Below are positions 26,960 to 37,061 of a stretch of 64,000 nt of DNA, in pieces (position 1 is the stretch's first letter; each line of letters starts with the position of its first letter). Origin of the DNA: an uncultured Bacteroidota bacterium (GTDB lineage Bacteria; Bacteroidota; Bacteroidia; Chitinophagales; Chitinophagaceae); NCBI GenBank assembly GCA_903835005.1, contig CAILLK010000007.1, forward strand, positions 23,818 through 87,817. The letters are read 5' to 3'. The translations under genes were made by a program, and so were the position numbers. Under the pieces are notes generated by a model. It did no database searches. It was not told the origin of the DNA and saw nothing but the letters and a program-made list of their open reading frames with translations.

Positions 26960-28762
26960 ATGACTAACAACAGGAACAATCGTTTATCACTTTACATGTA
27001 CTGTTGTTGCATTTTTTTTATGTGCTTTACTTCCTTTCTCTTTTATCCGCGCTGGAAACAAAGCGGCACAGAAGCTGCTATTTCATGGGATGTGTCTGGC
27101 TACTACTGGTACCTGCCCTCTGCCTTTATTTATCACGATATCAAACACCAGGGATTCAAAGACAGCCTCCTTAATAAATACCGCCCCACCAATACCGAAT
27201 TTATGCAGGGCATGAAGCTGGATAATGGCAATTACGTAATGAAGTACGCCAGTGGCATGGCGGTTATGTACCTACCTTTCTTCACTGCAGCTCATCTCGT
27301 GGCCGGCGCACTGGGTTATCCACGGGATGGCTTCTCGGCACCCTACCAGTTTGCCATCCAGTTTGGTGGTTTATTCATGGCTCTTATCGGTTTATGGTAT
27401 TTCCGGAAGCTGCTGTTGATTTTCTACAACGACAAAGTTGTTGCCATTGTATTGCTGCTCCTGGTATTTGGTTCCAATTACCTCAATTACTCCTCTGTCG
27501 ATTGTGGCATGTCGCATAGCTGGCTGTTCACAGTTTATGTATTCTTGCTGCTTAACACCATTTATTTCTACCGGTCATTCGAAGTTAAATATGCCATACG
27601 AATAGGACTCCTTGCAGGCCTTGCCACACTTACCCGCCCTACCGATATTATTTCGTGCCTCATCCCTCTGCTATGGGGTATGGATAACCTGCTTCCGGCA
27701 ACCATAAAAAAGCAATGCCTGATTCTGGTCAGAAACTATAAAGCCCTGTTGCTGGCTGTTGTCTGCGCATTATGTGTTTTGTCTATTCAGCTCATTTATT
27801 GGAAGTATGTATCAGGCCACTGGCTGGTTTATAGCTACCAGGGGCAGAAACTGTATTTCCGGTCCCCAAATTTTATGGATTATACCTTCAGCTACCGCAG
27901 TGGCTGGCTGGTTTATTCACCTTTGCTGATCCTGGCATTTATTGGCACAATACCTTTCTTGTGGAAAGGTCAGAATAAAGTAGCCATCATAACCTTCTTC
28001 CTCCTCAACTACTATATTGTTTGCGCCTGGAATATCTGGTGGTATGGCGGCCGGGCTATGATTCAAAGCTATCCGGTTTTGTTTTTCTGTATAGCAGCCC
28101 TGGTAAATGCAGTCCTCAACCGTAAAGCGCTTACTTGGCTTTGTGTCCTTCCTGCCTTGTTTTTCATCTACTACAATACCTGGATTACGTACATTTATCA
28201 TAAAGGCGATCTCTTCGATAACGACTGCATGTCAGAAGCCTATTTCTGGCGTATCGCCGGAAAATGGAGCGCTCCCGCCGGCATAGCTGTTTTGAAAGAT
28301 AATCCCGATCTGTTTGAAGGGCTGCCGAAGAATATTAAAACGATTTACCACAATGATTTTGATACTTCCACCGGTCCCTTTTACGATACATTACCTGGTA
28401 TTAACGGCAAGGTACTGGCGCTGAACAAAAACAACCAGGTTAGCCCATACTACAAATTTGCCTTTACTGGTAATCAGGCCAGCTGGCTAAGGGCTCAGGC
28501 CAATTTTCATTGTGATGAAAAGGAGTATGAAGGCTGGAAAATGGCCCAGTTCATAGTGAGGCTGATTAAGAAGGACAGCGTTATTAAAGAGCGGATGATT
28601 CGCGTTTATCGTTTACTGGATAATAATCAAACCCGGAATATTTCTGTCGATATGAAATTGCCGGAGGCCGGTTTTGATTCTGTAAATGTATTTTTCTGGA
28701 ATGGTGGGAGCGAAAAGCCTTTGTGGATTTATAACCTGGAGGTGAAGGCTTTTACGGAATAA
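26960..28762 (+). CDS. Polytopic membrane protein, GT39-like
   Basis: A 600-residue protein with about ten membrane segments (e.g. IFFMCFTSFLFYP, LLVFGSNYLNYSS, LILAFIGTIPFLW) and a C-terminal non-membrane domain of about 170 residues. An early loop with acidic residues (SWDVSGYYWYLPSAF) and the conserved later loop resemble lipid-linked sugar mannosyltransferases of the GT39/PMT type. The sugar donor and acceptor cannot be told. The convergent neighbour at 28821-29975 is an SGNH/AlgX-like protein, so both may serve surface-glycan synthesis. A possible -7 box, TAAATTTG, lies at 26804-26811. Confidence 0.72.
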   Translation: MTNNRNNRLSLYMYCCCIFFMCFTSFLFYPRWKQSGTEAAISWDVSGYYWYLPSAFIYHDIKHQGFKDSLLNKYRPTNTEFMQGMKLDNGNYVMKYASGMAVMYLPFFTAAHLVAGALGYPRDGFSAPYQFAIQFGGLFMALIGLWYFRKLLLIFYNDKVVAIVLLLLVFGSNYLNYSSVDCGMSHSWLFTVYVFLLLNTIYFYRSFEVKYAIRIGLLAGLATLTRPTDIISCLIPLLWGMDNLLPATIKKQCLILVRNYKALLLAVVCALCVLSIQLIYWKYVSGHWLVYSYQGQKLYFRSPNFMDYTFSYRSGWLVYSPLLILAFIGTIPFLWKGQNKVAIITFFLLNYYIVCAWNIWWYGGRAMIQSYPVLFFCIAALVNAVLNRKALTWLCVLPALFFIYYNTWITYIYHKGDLFDNDCMSEAYFWRIAGKWSAPAGIAVLKDNPDLFEGLPKNIKTIYHNDFDTSTGPFYDTLPGINGKVLALNKNNQVSPYYKFAFTGNQASWLRAQANFHCDEKEYEGWKMAQFIVRLIKKDSVIKERMIRVYRLLDNNQTRNISVDMKLPEAGFDSVNVFFWNGGSEKPLWIYNLEVKAFTE

Positions 28763-28820
28763 TGCTGATTGTTGGCTGGTTACCCATTTTGTTATTACCG
28801 GAATTAATTTGAAATTCTCA

Positions 28821-29975
28821 TCAGGATTGTTTTTCCGGATAAAAATAATCATACGCCTGCTCAATAAATCCGTTCCCCAGTTCATGCAGGTTGTGGGAGG
28901 TATACATGATCACTATGCAATCAGTACTCTTAATTTTGCCTATCCAGTCATAATTATTAATCGGTATCCACCCATCAGGGTTATCCCTGTTGCTCTGGTT
29001 GATAACCTGGTGAAAATAAAACCAGAATTCCCAGTTGGTATTGCTGAACTGCATATAATTATCATGGATCCAGTTGATGCAGAAACTGTCGCCTATATAA
29101 ATAACCTTTGGCTTTGCCTTGGTCGAATCTTCTTTAAATACTAAATCCGGATAAGTGAAAGTATCTGTATAAATCGGGAAAATAAGGTTGAGCGCTTTAA
29201 ATACATCTTCGTCTGTATCCTCCGATCTGGAACTATGTCTCAGGTTAGTCCAGCTCATATGCTCCATCTTTGTATGCCGCAACTGCTCCATATATCGGGT
29301 AAGGCTGTCGGCGGCTAGTATCGCTCCGTATACGCTCCAGTGTATTCCCTCTCTGGGGTATAATACATCCTTGCTTGTCTGCTTCATTTTCAGAAACCAG
29401 GCATTAAAATCTATTTGGTTAAGATGTAAGGAGTCTGCCAGTTGCAAAAATGTCTGGTAATTGGTTGGCCCCGCCTTCGTGCATTTAAGGTCATCCGGAA
29501 AATCATCCGGATAATAATACGCCTTACAAGGCGAATAAGCCAGCACCAGTGTTTTGCCCATTCTTGCCAGGGTATCCTGTATGGCTTTTAGTTTCAGTAT
29601 CTGGTGAAGGGCGCTGTCTTTCCCGATAAAGTCCCGGCTATAGTAGGCATTAATATAATCGGGCTGGTACAGGCAATTGTTCTTCCCAAGTACTACAGAA
29701 TTGCAATGCAGCTTTTTAAATAGCCAGTAATCCACCTGGTTATTCGATCTTACCAGGTCTCTTCTGAACCCTCCCTGGTCATTTACATAGGCGGCTTTTC
29801 CTTGCTGGTAACTTCCATCCCACCATTTTGCCCAGCTAAAATTAACATCAGGCGAATTGGTATAATCTCCATACAATCCTGCACTATCTACAATATTGGT
29901 ACATAGCTGCAGAAACGGCAACAGCATTACTGAAAAACACATCAGGAACAGTATTTTTTTCGTCTTTTGTTCCAT
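28821..29975 (-). CDS. SGNH/AlgX-like membrane-anchored protein
   Basis: A 384-residue protein with one N-terminal hydrophobic segment (ILFLMCFSVMLLPFLQL). It has SGNH-type features of AlgX/AlgJ-like acetyltransferases: an entry block VVLGKNNCLYQPDYI, LVLAYSPCKAYYYPDD, the DxH-type block YPREGIHWSVYG and the serine motif YIGDSFCINW. Such proteins transfer acetyl groups onto exopolysaccharides in the periplasm. No MBOAT (AlgI-like) partner is next to it. The order of the GDS motif late in the chain differs from typical SGNH esterases but matches AlgX-like permutations. Confidence 0.7.
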   Translation of the reverse strand: MEQKTKKILFLMCFSVMLLPFLQLCTNIVDSAGLYGDYTNSPDVNFSWAKWWDGSYQQGKAAYVNDQGGFRRDLVRSNNQVDYWLFKKLHCNSVVLGKNNCLYQPDYINAYYSRDFIGKDSALHQILKLKAIQDTLARMGKTLVLAYSPCKAYYYPDDFPDDLKCTKAGPTNYQTFLQLADSLHLNQIDFNAWFLKMKQTSKDVLYPREGIHWSVYGAILAADSLTRYMEQLRHTKMEHMSWTNLRHSSRSEDTDEDVFKALNLIFPIYTDTFTYPDLVFKEDSTKAKPKVIYIGDSFCINWIHDNYMQFSNTNWEFWFYFHQVINQSNRDNPDGWIPINNYDWIGKIKSTDCIVIMYTSHNLHELGNGFIEQAYDYFYPEKQS

Positions 29976-30145
29976 TATCAGGCCTCCGCAATATTAAACG
30001 CACTGCTGTGCAATCGGTTAATTTTTATTATTTCAGATTTACGAATGTTTGGGCAAGATCAGAAAAAACAGGTTAAAAACCTATTTCCGGTTTTTTTATA
30101 TAGTGAATCTTTTCCGGCAGGTTTTCCCGTTATTTCTTCCTGATC

Positions 30146-30688
30146 TCATTTTTCAATCTGGTACACCTTAATATTTCTTAAAAAGAAAGTGCATTTACTG
30201 GCTATTTTGCGGGTAGCAATCATCTTCACCTGGGCATTCCCGCCTGCATCAGTATTATAAGGTACTTTCAGAGTCTGACGCGTTGCCCCGGCTAAAACAA
30301 ATGGTTGTCCCAATGGCATATAATCTCCGTCGTCTTTAAGAAGACAGAAAAAGAAAAAATTACTGTCTGTAAGGCAGGTTGTTTCAATATCAAACTCAGC
30401 GCGCATTGGCTGTATTCCAACAGCAGCTGATGATAAACGCACATGCTGATCTGTTTCATCTCCATTGTCGTAATAGGAGAAACTGACATAGCCATCCGGG
30501 TTAAAACCATCAGCCGGGTAATAGCTGTTTATCCTTCCGTCCAGAAGTGCCAGTTCCTTGTTGCTTTTAAAAAATCCGTTTTTAGCATTGAGTGTAAATA
30601 AAAGGCGCTCTTTACCGGGATTCTGCGCTATCAGATTCGGATGGACTATCAGGATCGTTATGATCAGAATGGAAATCCTTTTTATCAT
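30146..30688 (-). CDS. Secreted protein of unknown function
   Basis: A 180-residue protein with a signal peptide (ISILIITILIVHPNLIAQ). The mature part is beta-rich with the strands PDGYVSFSYYDNG and CTFFLRNIKVYQIEK at the end, resembling a carbohydrate-binding or jelly-roll domain. No catalytic motif or named family was recognised. It precedes the NHL protein gene by 53 bp downstream on the same strand, so the two may be co-transcribed. Confidence 0.6.
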   Translation of the reverse strand: MIKRISILIITILIVHPNLIAQNPGKERLLFTLNAKNGFFKSNKELALLDGRINSYYPADGFNPDGYVSFSYYDNGDETDQHVRLSSAAVGIQPMRAEFDIETTCLTDSNFFFFCLLKDDGDYMPLGQPFVLAGATRQTLKVPYNTDAGGNAQVKMIATRKIASKCTFFLRNIKVYQIEK

Positions 30689-30741
30689 CTGGAAAATTCT
30701 TTTTGCAAATTTATATCAGTTTACAGTAATTTACTGAGGCC

Positions 30742-32313
30742 TTATTTATCTTTTACAAACATTGCAGTCTTTACCTTGTCTGCTTTTTTAAGGTTAATGA
30801 AATAACGGCCTGTTGGCAATATACTGATATCAACATCCGTTTTTACTTCATTCAGTGCCTGCTGAATCAACACCTTGCCCGACATATTTGTAATGGTAAA
30901 TGAAGTAAAGGCATTGCTGTCTGTTGTAACGACCAGTTCATTCTTTTCAGGGTCTGCAATTACAGTGTATGCATCCTTCACAGGTATTTCCTGCGGTTCT
31001 GTAAATGCTGCCTTCCGGATTTCCACAATTTCCTCCATCCGCATTACCCTTTGCGGTATATACTGAGGTTCCATCAGGGGTAATTGCTGAAGTTCCGTCT
31101 CCGGTATTTTCTGAAGTTCCATTTGAATTTCACTATGCGGTATTTTTTGAAGTTTCATATGAGGTGCTTTCCGGGGTTCCTGTAGAGGCAGTTTCTGAAT
31201 TGCTATCTGCGGAACCTTCAGAAGTCCATCCTTTAGCCGGTTGCTGGCGGCTGCCACTTTACGCACCACATGGTTGCCGGCATCTGCAATATATACATTG
31301 CCGGCATCATCCGCTGCTACATCAATTGGTTGGTTCAGTTGTGCGTCTGTTGCCGGTCCGTTATCTCCTTTGTAGCCCCTGTGGCTGTTGCCTGCAAACG
31401 TGCTGATCATTCCATTTACATCTATCCGTCTGATAACATTATCTGCTGCATCAGTTATATAAACGTTCCCGTCCTTATCAGCCGCAATGCCTTGCAGATT
31501 GTTAATCTGCGCATCAGTTGCTGGTCCGCCATCTCCGCTATATCCTGGTTTCCCGTTTCCTGCTATGGTGGTTATTATACCTTCTGAGTTTACTTTGCGC
31601 ACTACATTATTACCGGCATCGGCAATCAACAGATTGCCTTCGTTGTCTTCGGCCACACTCCATGGTTTGTTCAGTTCCGCCTCTCTTGCCGGTCCTCCGT
31701 CTCCCGAATATCCGGCTTTACCATTACCGGCCACAGTTGAAATTTTTCCGGTAAGAGCAATGCAGTGCACAGTATTATTATGCTCATCTGCAAAATATTT
31801 CCTGAGGCTGCTGCTGCTGTCCGAAAGGGAATACCGGGTAACTGCAGATTTATTGTCTGTATTCTGTAGATGAGGAAATCCGGCAACAGTATGTATGAGG
31901 CCGGCAGTAGTCACCTTACGTATTACACTGTTCTCAAAATCCCCCAGGTAAATATTTCCGTTGTCAATTATTATACTTCTGGGCTTCCAGAGTACTGCAT
32001 TACTTGCAGGTCCCTCATCTCCTTCATATCCTTTGGCAGGATGAATCCTTTCTTCCTGGTAACTACCAATAATCGTATGGATGATGCCATCTTCAGTTAT
32101 TTTCCGGACAATATTATAACCGGCATCAACCACGTAATTGCAGCCATATTTATCGGTTGTAATGCTCGATGGATGGTTCATCCCTGCTTTTGCAGCAGGG
32201 CCTCCATCTCCGCTGAATTCAACTCTACCGGTTCCGGCAATAGTGGTTATTATTTGTCCACTAACCTTAGTACAAGTGCACAATACCAGCAAAAGCATGC
32301 GGATCAGAGCCAT
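30742..32313 (-). CDS. NHL-repeat protein with repeat linker and T9SS-like tail
   Basis: About 523 residues; ATG 32313 is preferred over TTG 32322, which lies inside a promoter box. After a signal peptide (MLLLVLCTCTKVSG) come five or so NHL repeats (TIAGNGKPGYSGDGGPATDA, NVYITDAADNVIRRI). Residues ~365-448 form an unusual linker of ~11-residue imperfect repeats, [IL]QK[IL]P..E. The last ~75 residues resemble a T9SS type A domain (FTITNMSGKVLIQQ, PTGRYFINLKK). It is related to the propeller at 20172-22094. Surface exposure is inferred. Confidence 0.82.
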   Translation of the reverse strand: MALIRMLLLVLCTCTKVSGQIITTIAGTGRVEFSGDGGPAAKAGMNHPSSITTDKYGCNYVVDAGYNIVRKITEDGIIHTIIGSYQEERIHPAKGYEGDEGPASNAVLWKPRSIIIDNGNIYLGDFENSVIRKVTTAGLIHTVAGFPHLQNTDNKSAVTRYSLSDSSSSLRKYFADEHNNTVHCIALTGKISTVAGNGKAGYSGDGGPAREAELNKPWSVAEDNEGNLLIADAGNNVVRKVNSEGIITTIAGNGKPGYSGDGGPATDAQINNLQGIAADKDGNVYITDAADNVIRRIDVNGMISTFAGNSHRGYKGDNGPATDAQLNQPIDVAADDAGNVYIADAGNHVVRKVAAASNRLKDGLLKVPQIAIQKLPLQEPRKAPHMKLQKIPHSEIQMELQKIPETELQQLPLMEPQYIPQRVMRMEEIVEIRKAAFTEPQEIPVKDAYTVIADPEKNELVVTTDSNAFTSFTITNMSGKVLIQQALNEVKTDVDISILPTGRYFINLKKADKVKTAMFVKDK

Positions 32314-32319
32314 AATAAA

Positions 32320-32327
32320 CAAAGGTA
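32320..32327 (-). promoter_or_regulatory. -7 promoter box close to a start codon
   Basis: TACCTTTG on the minus strand matches TAnnTTTG and ends 6 nt before the ATG at 32313. A start at the earlier TTG would lie within the box, so the ATG is favoured and the mRNA may be nearly leaderless. Confidence 0.45.
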
Positions 32328-32483
32328 GTTATTTGTATAGATGGGTTGACCCCGGCCTCATAAAGGTGATTTCCGGAACTTCGCTGGTATTCATAGTTTT
32401 TATTTTAGCAATATCATCCACAACAAACCACTATTGCTCAATTAATCGGCCATATATTGCCGCGCTTTCCAGGCTATACAATA

Positions 32484-32524
32484 CAAAAAAACTGCCTGAA
32501 CCAATATGAATTAGTTCAGGCAGT
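32484..32524 (-). terminator. Intrinsic terminator of fhs
   Basis: An 11-bp perfect stem (ACTGCCTGAAC with GTTCAGGCAGT, 32491-32524) has a 12-nt loop and, on the minus strand, is followed by TTTTTTGTAT. It sits just past the fhs stop at 32552. Confidence 0.8.
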
Positions 32525-32551
32525 CAGGGAAAAAACGAATCATTAATCTCA

Positions 32552-34243
32552 TTAACTCAATCCCTCTATCTGGCCGTTCACCAGTTTAATATGCATTGCC
32601 TGCGGATCTTTTGGCAGGCCCGGCATGCGCATTATTTCACCTGCTACCGCTACAATAAATCCGGCACCGGCATTGATCACCAGGTCGCGGATATTGATTG
32701 TAAAACCTGTTGGCGCGCAGATTTTCTTTTCATCATCAGTGAAGGAATATTGTGTTTTTGCAATGCAAACAGGCAACTGTCCCCATCCGTTAGTCTCAAA
32801 CTGCTTTAATTTGGTAACAGCCGGACCTGAAAATACTACCTTATCAGCACGGTAAATTTTAGTGGCTATTTTTTCAATTTTGGTTTTTATGCTGTCTTCT
32901 GAATCGTAAGTGAAATTTAGCTCTTTCGACGGGTTATGCTCTATCATCTCTACCACCTTGCGGGCCAGGTCGGCGGCGCCTTCTCCACCCTTGGTAAATC
33001 CGTTGTTGATAGCAAAAACCACACCTTCTTTTTCACAGAAATCTACCAGGTAGCTGATCTCTTCGTCAGTATCATGTTTGAATTTATTGAAAGATACAAC
33101 CACACTCTGCCCGAAGTTCTTCATATTCTGTATGTGCCTCTGCAGATTGGGCAATCCGGCTATCAGTGCCTCCATATTTGGTTTGCTGATTTCGGCTGCG
33201 GGCACTCCTCCATGCAGTTTAAGTGCTGCTGATGTTGCTACGATTATAGTTGCCTTTGGCCTTAAGCCCGATATGCGGCACTTGATATCCAGGAATTTTT
33301 CTGCACCAAGGTCACTGCCGAACCCTGATTCCGTAACCACATATTCTGTGCAGCTCATCGCCATCTTAGTTGCCAGTACTGTATTGCAGCCATGCGCTAT
33401 ATTGGCAAATGGTCCGCCATGCACAAATGCAGTGGTCTGCTCAGTTGTCTGAACAAGATTTGGCAGCAGTGCGTCTTTCAGCAATACAGTAATAGACTCC
33501 GCAATGTTCAGGTCTTTTACCGTAAAAGGTGTTTTATCTGTTTTGTATCCCAATACTATTCTTTCTATTCTGGCCTGCAGATCATCCAGGTCGGTTGCCA
33601 GGCAGAAAAGAGCCATGATTTCCGATGCCGGTGTAATATCAAAACCTGCTTCTGTAGGTATGCCATTAGCGCTTCCGCCAAGGCCCGTTACAATATTCCG
33701 GAGCGAACGGTCATTCACATCAGCTACCCTGCGCCATACTATCCGTTCCAGCGCTTTATCTGTATTCCTGTTCTGGTACTGATAATTGTCCAGCAGGGCT
33801 GCAATCATATTATTAGCGCAGGTTATGGCATGAAAATCACCTGTGAAGTGCAGGTTAATATCCTCCATAGGCAATACCTGCGAATATCCGCCTCCTGCTG
33901 CGCCGCCTTTCATTCCGAAGCAGGGCCCGAGACTGGGCTCACGCAATGCTACTGCTGCTTTCTTCCCTATATAATTCAATCCTAAAGAGAGCGCTACACT
34001 CGTTACTGTTTTGCCCACACCCGCTTTGTTGGGCGTGATGGCAGTTACCAGTATCAGGTTGCTGGTTTTGATTTTAGCTTCGTTCAGATAAGTAAGCGGC
34101 ACTTTGGCTTTATACTTGCCATACGGTATAATATCATCTGGGTCTATACCCACGTTTTTTGCAATTTCTGATATAGGCTTCAGTTTTGCCGATCTTGATA
34201 TTTCGATGTCCGACGGAAATGGAACTGATGTGATATTCGACAT
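32552..34243 (-). CDS. fhs: Formate-tetrahydrofolate ligase
   Basis: A 563-residue enzyme that uses ATP to join formate to tetrahydrofolate, supplying 10-formyl-THF to one-carbon metabolism in the cytosol. The P-loop region is [16 protein letters not shown] (family usually PTPAGEGKTT), followed by [32 protein letters not shown] and the [13 protein letters not shown] motif. Length matches the family. A terminator follows and no folate genes are adjacent, so it is probably monocistronic. Confidence 0.96.
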   Translation of the reverse strand: MSNITSVPFPSDIEISRSAKLKPISEIAKNVGIDPDDIIPYGKYKAKVPLTYLNEAKIKTSNLILVTAITPNKAGVGKTVTSVALSLGLNYIGKKAAVALREPSLGPCFGMKGGAAGGGYSQVLPMEDINLHFTGDFHAITCANNMIAALLDNYQYQNRNTDKALERIVWRRVADVNDRSLRNIVTGLGGSANGIPTEAGFDITPASEIMALFCLATDLDDLQARIERIVLGYKTDKTPFTVKDLNIAESITVLLKDALLPNLVQTTEQTTAFVHGGPFANIAHGCNTVLATKMAMSCTEYVVTESGFGSDLGAEKFLDIKCRISGLRPKATIIVATSAALKLHGGVPAAEISKPNMEALIAGLPNLQRHIQNMKNFGQSVVVSFNKFKHDTDEEISYLVDFCEKEGVVFAINNGFTKGGEGAADLARKVVEMIEHNPSKELNFTYDSEDSIKTKIEKIATKIYRADKVVFSGPAVTKLKQFETNGWGQLPVCIAKTQYSFTDDEKKICAPTGFTINIRDLVINAGAGFIVAVAGEIMRMPGLPKDPQAMHIKLVNGQIEGLS

Positions 34244-34474
34244 AATTTCTTTTAAGAATGTTTAGACTGATTGTTGAATGGCCTCAAATTTAGTAAAAGG
34301 ATTTTATTGTTGCATTAATATTCATGCATACAAAAATTATTGTTTGTAGCCGGTTTGTATCTGAATTGTTATCATTTCTATACCCGAAGGTTATCAATCT
34401 GCAACTAAGTTGTTTACTTATTTTAATTTTCCCTGTTTTAGACTATATTTACGTTCGATTACCAAAGTGGCATT

Positions 34475-35206
34475 ATGCATCAGGCAAAAATTGGTATAGT
34501 TGAGGACGAGCTGGTTGTAGCGAACTATATTAAATCTATATTAGAAAAATTACACTATATAGTGCCCGAGCCTTGTAGAACTTACGAGGATGCTATTGAT
34601 ATGCTTGAAAACGAAAAACCAGATCTGGTAATACTCGATATTCAGCTGGATGGTGATTTGGATGGAGTAATGGTTGCGGAGTACATTAGGAAAAACATTG
34701 ACATTCCTTTTGTCTTCCATACTTCCAACAGTGATGATGCTACCCTTGAGCGCGTAAAAAAAGTCAGGCCAAATGCATTTTTGACAAAACCTTTCCAGAA
34801 AAAAGACCTTGTTATTTCTGTAGAACTGGCCCTAAGCAATTTCAGCAAACAACCTATCCCAAAATCAGATAGCGATACTGATAATTACCTGATTAAAGAT
34901 TCGTTTTTTATAAAAGATACTCAGTATTTTCATAAAATAAAGTTCGATGAGGTGCTCTACCTCGAAAGTGATGGTGCATATGTGACCCTTTTTACCGAGA
35001 AAAAGAAGTACCTGGTTCGCGGCAGTATTTCCCAATATCTGGAGAAAATGAACTCAAAAAAGTTTTTTCGCGTTCACAGAAGCTATGCGGTAAATCTGGA
35101 TAAAGTAGATATCATCAATACGTCTTTTTTAACAATCAAAGACGAAAAAATTCCGATCTCCAAAAATTTCAGAGACGATCTTTTGACCATGATGAATATT
35201 GTTTAA
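34475..35206 (+). CDS. LytTR response regulator
   Basis: A 243-residue response regulator. The REC domain (residues 1-120) has the phosphoacceptor Asp55 in LVILDIQLDG, acidic residues EDE at 10-12, and the lysine in FLTKPF. The C-terminal LytTR DNA-binding domain (~145-243) shows YLESDGAYVTLFTE, YLEKMNSKKFFRVHRSYAVNLDKV and the strand IPISKNFRDDL. No histidine kinase gene is adjacent, so its partner must lie elsewhere. A near-consensus -7 box (TATATTTA) lies about 30 nt upstream. The next gene starts 30 bp after its stop. Confidence 0.92.
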   Translation: MHQAKIGIVEDELVVANYIKSILEKLHYIVPEPCRTYEDAIDMLENEKPDLVILDIQLDGDLDGVMVAEYIRKNIDIPFVFHTSNSDDATLERVKKVRPNAFLTKPFQKKDLVISVELALSNFSKQPIPKSDSDTDNYLIKDSFFIKDTQYFHKIKFDEVLYLESDGAYVTLFTEKKKYLVRGSISQYLEKMNSKKFFRVHRSYAVNLDKVDIINTSFLTIKDEKIPISKNFRDDLLTMMNIV

Positions 35207-35235
35207 CGCGTATCTTTAAATCGGTAGTTCAGGTT

Positions 35236-36792
35236 ATGTTCAGGATTGGCGTGAAAAATAGGTTGTTATTTTATTCTGCTGTCATTCTGTTTGTAATAAC
35301 GAGAATTCCCTGGTTACATTATGCTTTTTATTGGGATGAATCGTGGGTTTATGCTCCGGCGGTTTATCTTATGTACGATCACGGCCCAAGCCTTCTGCCC
35401 GATGCAATACCGGTTTTGTTTTCACGTGGGCATCCCCTTTTATTTCCGGCATTATGCGCCGGTTGGATGAAAATCTTCGGGAGGTCAAATTATGCCATGC
35501 ATTCTTTTGCTTTGTTCATTTCTGTTGCTATCGCTATTGTGCTTTATGAGGTATTGCTTAAGCTTTTCAATAATAAAACTGCCTTAATCAGTGCTGCCCT
35601 GCTTCTGCTCAATACTTATTTTATAGTTGAGTCTACTGTTGTAGTAACTGATTTTATGATTGCACTGTTTGCCTTCATAAGCCTTTACTGCTATATCAGG
35701 GAAAAGTACATTCTGACCGCTCTGGCCCTGACATTGCTGATATTTACCAAAGAAAGCGGCCTGGTGGCTGTAGTGGTAATAATGGCCGACCTTTTTGTTC
35801 TGGCACTTACAAAAAAGATAACAATAAAAAATGCCCTGCTAAAATCAACAGTAGTATTTGTCCCGGTTTTTATACTGCTGCTTTTTTTTATTCTTCAAAA
35901 AAAAGAACTGGGATGGTATATGTATCCCGGCCATACTTCAGCCATAATTCTCAATATCGGCAATACCTTCTATAATGTGCAGCGGGGTATGGTCAGTATG
36001 CTGCAAGAGAATTACATATATTATTATTTTATTCCATTGCTTCTTTTGTCATGTTTCGCAGCATGGACAAACAAGCGCGTTAAATATCTTTGGCCCGTTC
36101 TTGCAGCGCTGATTATTTACCTGAACATTGCTGTATTCTCGTTTAAAGATGCAGTTTTTTATTTTTCAGCATTTGGTCTGCTTGCGTTGGTGGGGTATTT
36201 ATACTTTATCCCATGGAAAATTTTTAATGTTGTACAGGAAAGATTTATGCGGATCATGGTTTTATTTTGTCTCACCTATTTATATTTCTGTTGCATTAAT
36301 TTTTATGAAGGCCGATATTTATTTCCATGTTTCCTGATTATCGTATTCATACTAATCCCGGTTTTATACAACTACCTGATTCCCGAAACTAATAATATCC
36401 TGTATGCTTCAGTCCTGATAATTTTAATAATTACGGGAGTTTTAATAAACAGGTATCCTGATAGAGGTGGGATAATTGCTAGTCTAGACATGGTGGATAT
36501 TCAGCAGGATGTAGTGAATTATATGGAGAAAAATAATTTTTATGATGCCAACATATCTTGTAGTGCATTTTTAGAGCAGGTTCATCTCAAAGATCCCAAT
36601 ACAGGCTTCTTAAAGTCACAGCGATCTTTCAGTAATGTAAAAGATAAACTTGATTCAGTTACTAAACTCGTTATATTTGACGGTATAGAGTACGACACCA
36701 GCTATCCGCGGTTTAGGTTAAATCCCGGTTTTAAGCTCATTCATCGATACGAAAATGGTTTTGCCTGGGCGGAAATATATATCCGAAGATAA
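35236..36792 (+). CDS. Polytopic membrane glycosyltransferase-like protein
   Basis: A 518-residue protein with about 11 hydrophobic segments. The N-terminal loop after the first segment (YAFYWDESWVYAPAVYLM) has the acidic pair typical of GT39/ArnT-like lipid-linked sugar transferases, and a second conserved loop holds RGHPLLFPALCAGWMKIFG. It resembles the dolichol-phosphate-mannose transferase superfamily; donor and acceptor are unknown. It lies 29 bp downstream of the LytTR gene and may be co-transcribed with it. Confidence 0.75.
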   Translation: MFRIGVKNRLLFYSAVILFVITRIPWLHYAFYWDESWVYAPAVYLMYDHGPSLLPDAIPVLFSRGHPLLFPALCAGWMKIFGRSNYAMHSFALFISVAIAIVLYEVLLKLFNNKTALISAALLLLNTYFIVESTVVVTDFMIALFAFISLYCYIREKYILTALALTLLIFTKESGLVAVVVIMADLFVLALTKKITIKNALLKSTVVFVPVFILLLFFILQKKELGWYMYPGHTSAIILNIGNTFYNVQRGMVSMLQENYIYYYFIPLLLLSCFAAWTNKRVKYLWPVLAALIIYLNIAVFSFKDAVFYFSAFGLLALVGYLYFIPWKIFNVVQERFMRIMVLFCLTYLYFCCINFYEGRYLFPCFLIIVFILIPVLYNYLIPETNNILYASVLIILIITGVLINRYPDRGGIIASLDMVDIQQDVVNYMEKNNFYDANISCSAFLEQVHLKDPNTGFLKSQRSFSNVKDKLDSVTKLVIFDGIEYDTSYPRFRLNPGFKLIHRYENGFAWAEIYIRR

Positions 36793-36976
36793 TATAAAAA
36801 TAACGCATAATGCTCAAGGCGAATAAATAATGCCAGCATTTGGCATATGACTTGCTATTATATTCAGAAATTAGAAATTATATATAATGATAATTTTAAA
36901 TTTAAAGTTCCCGGTTTGGAGTAAACTTTAAATAAGATAAGCAGCTAAATTTATTACCTCAAATTTCAATTATTTT

Positions 36977-36984
36977 TAACTTTG
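36977..36984 (+). promoter_or_regulatory. -7 promoter box upstream of 37062 gene
   Basis: TAACTTTG matches TAnnTTTG and lies 77 nt before the ATG at 37062. Confidence 0.35.
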
Positions 36985-37061
36985 TTGGAATTAATCGGAT
37001 TTTTTCGGCATCATTTCATGTCTTATCCGGCAATTGTTTTTTAACTCAAAACAAAATTTAT

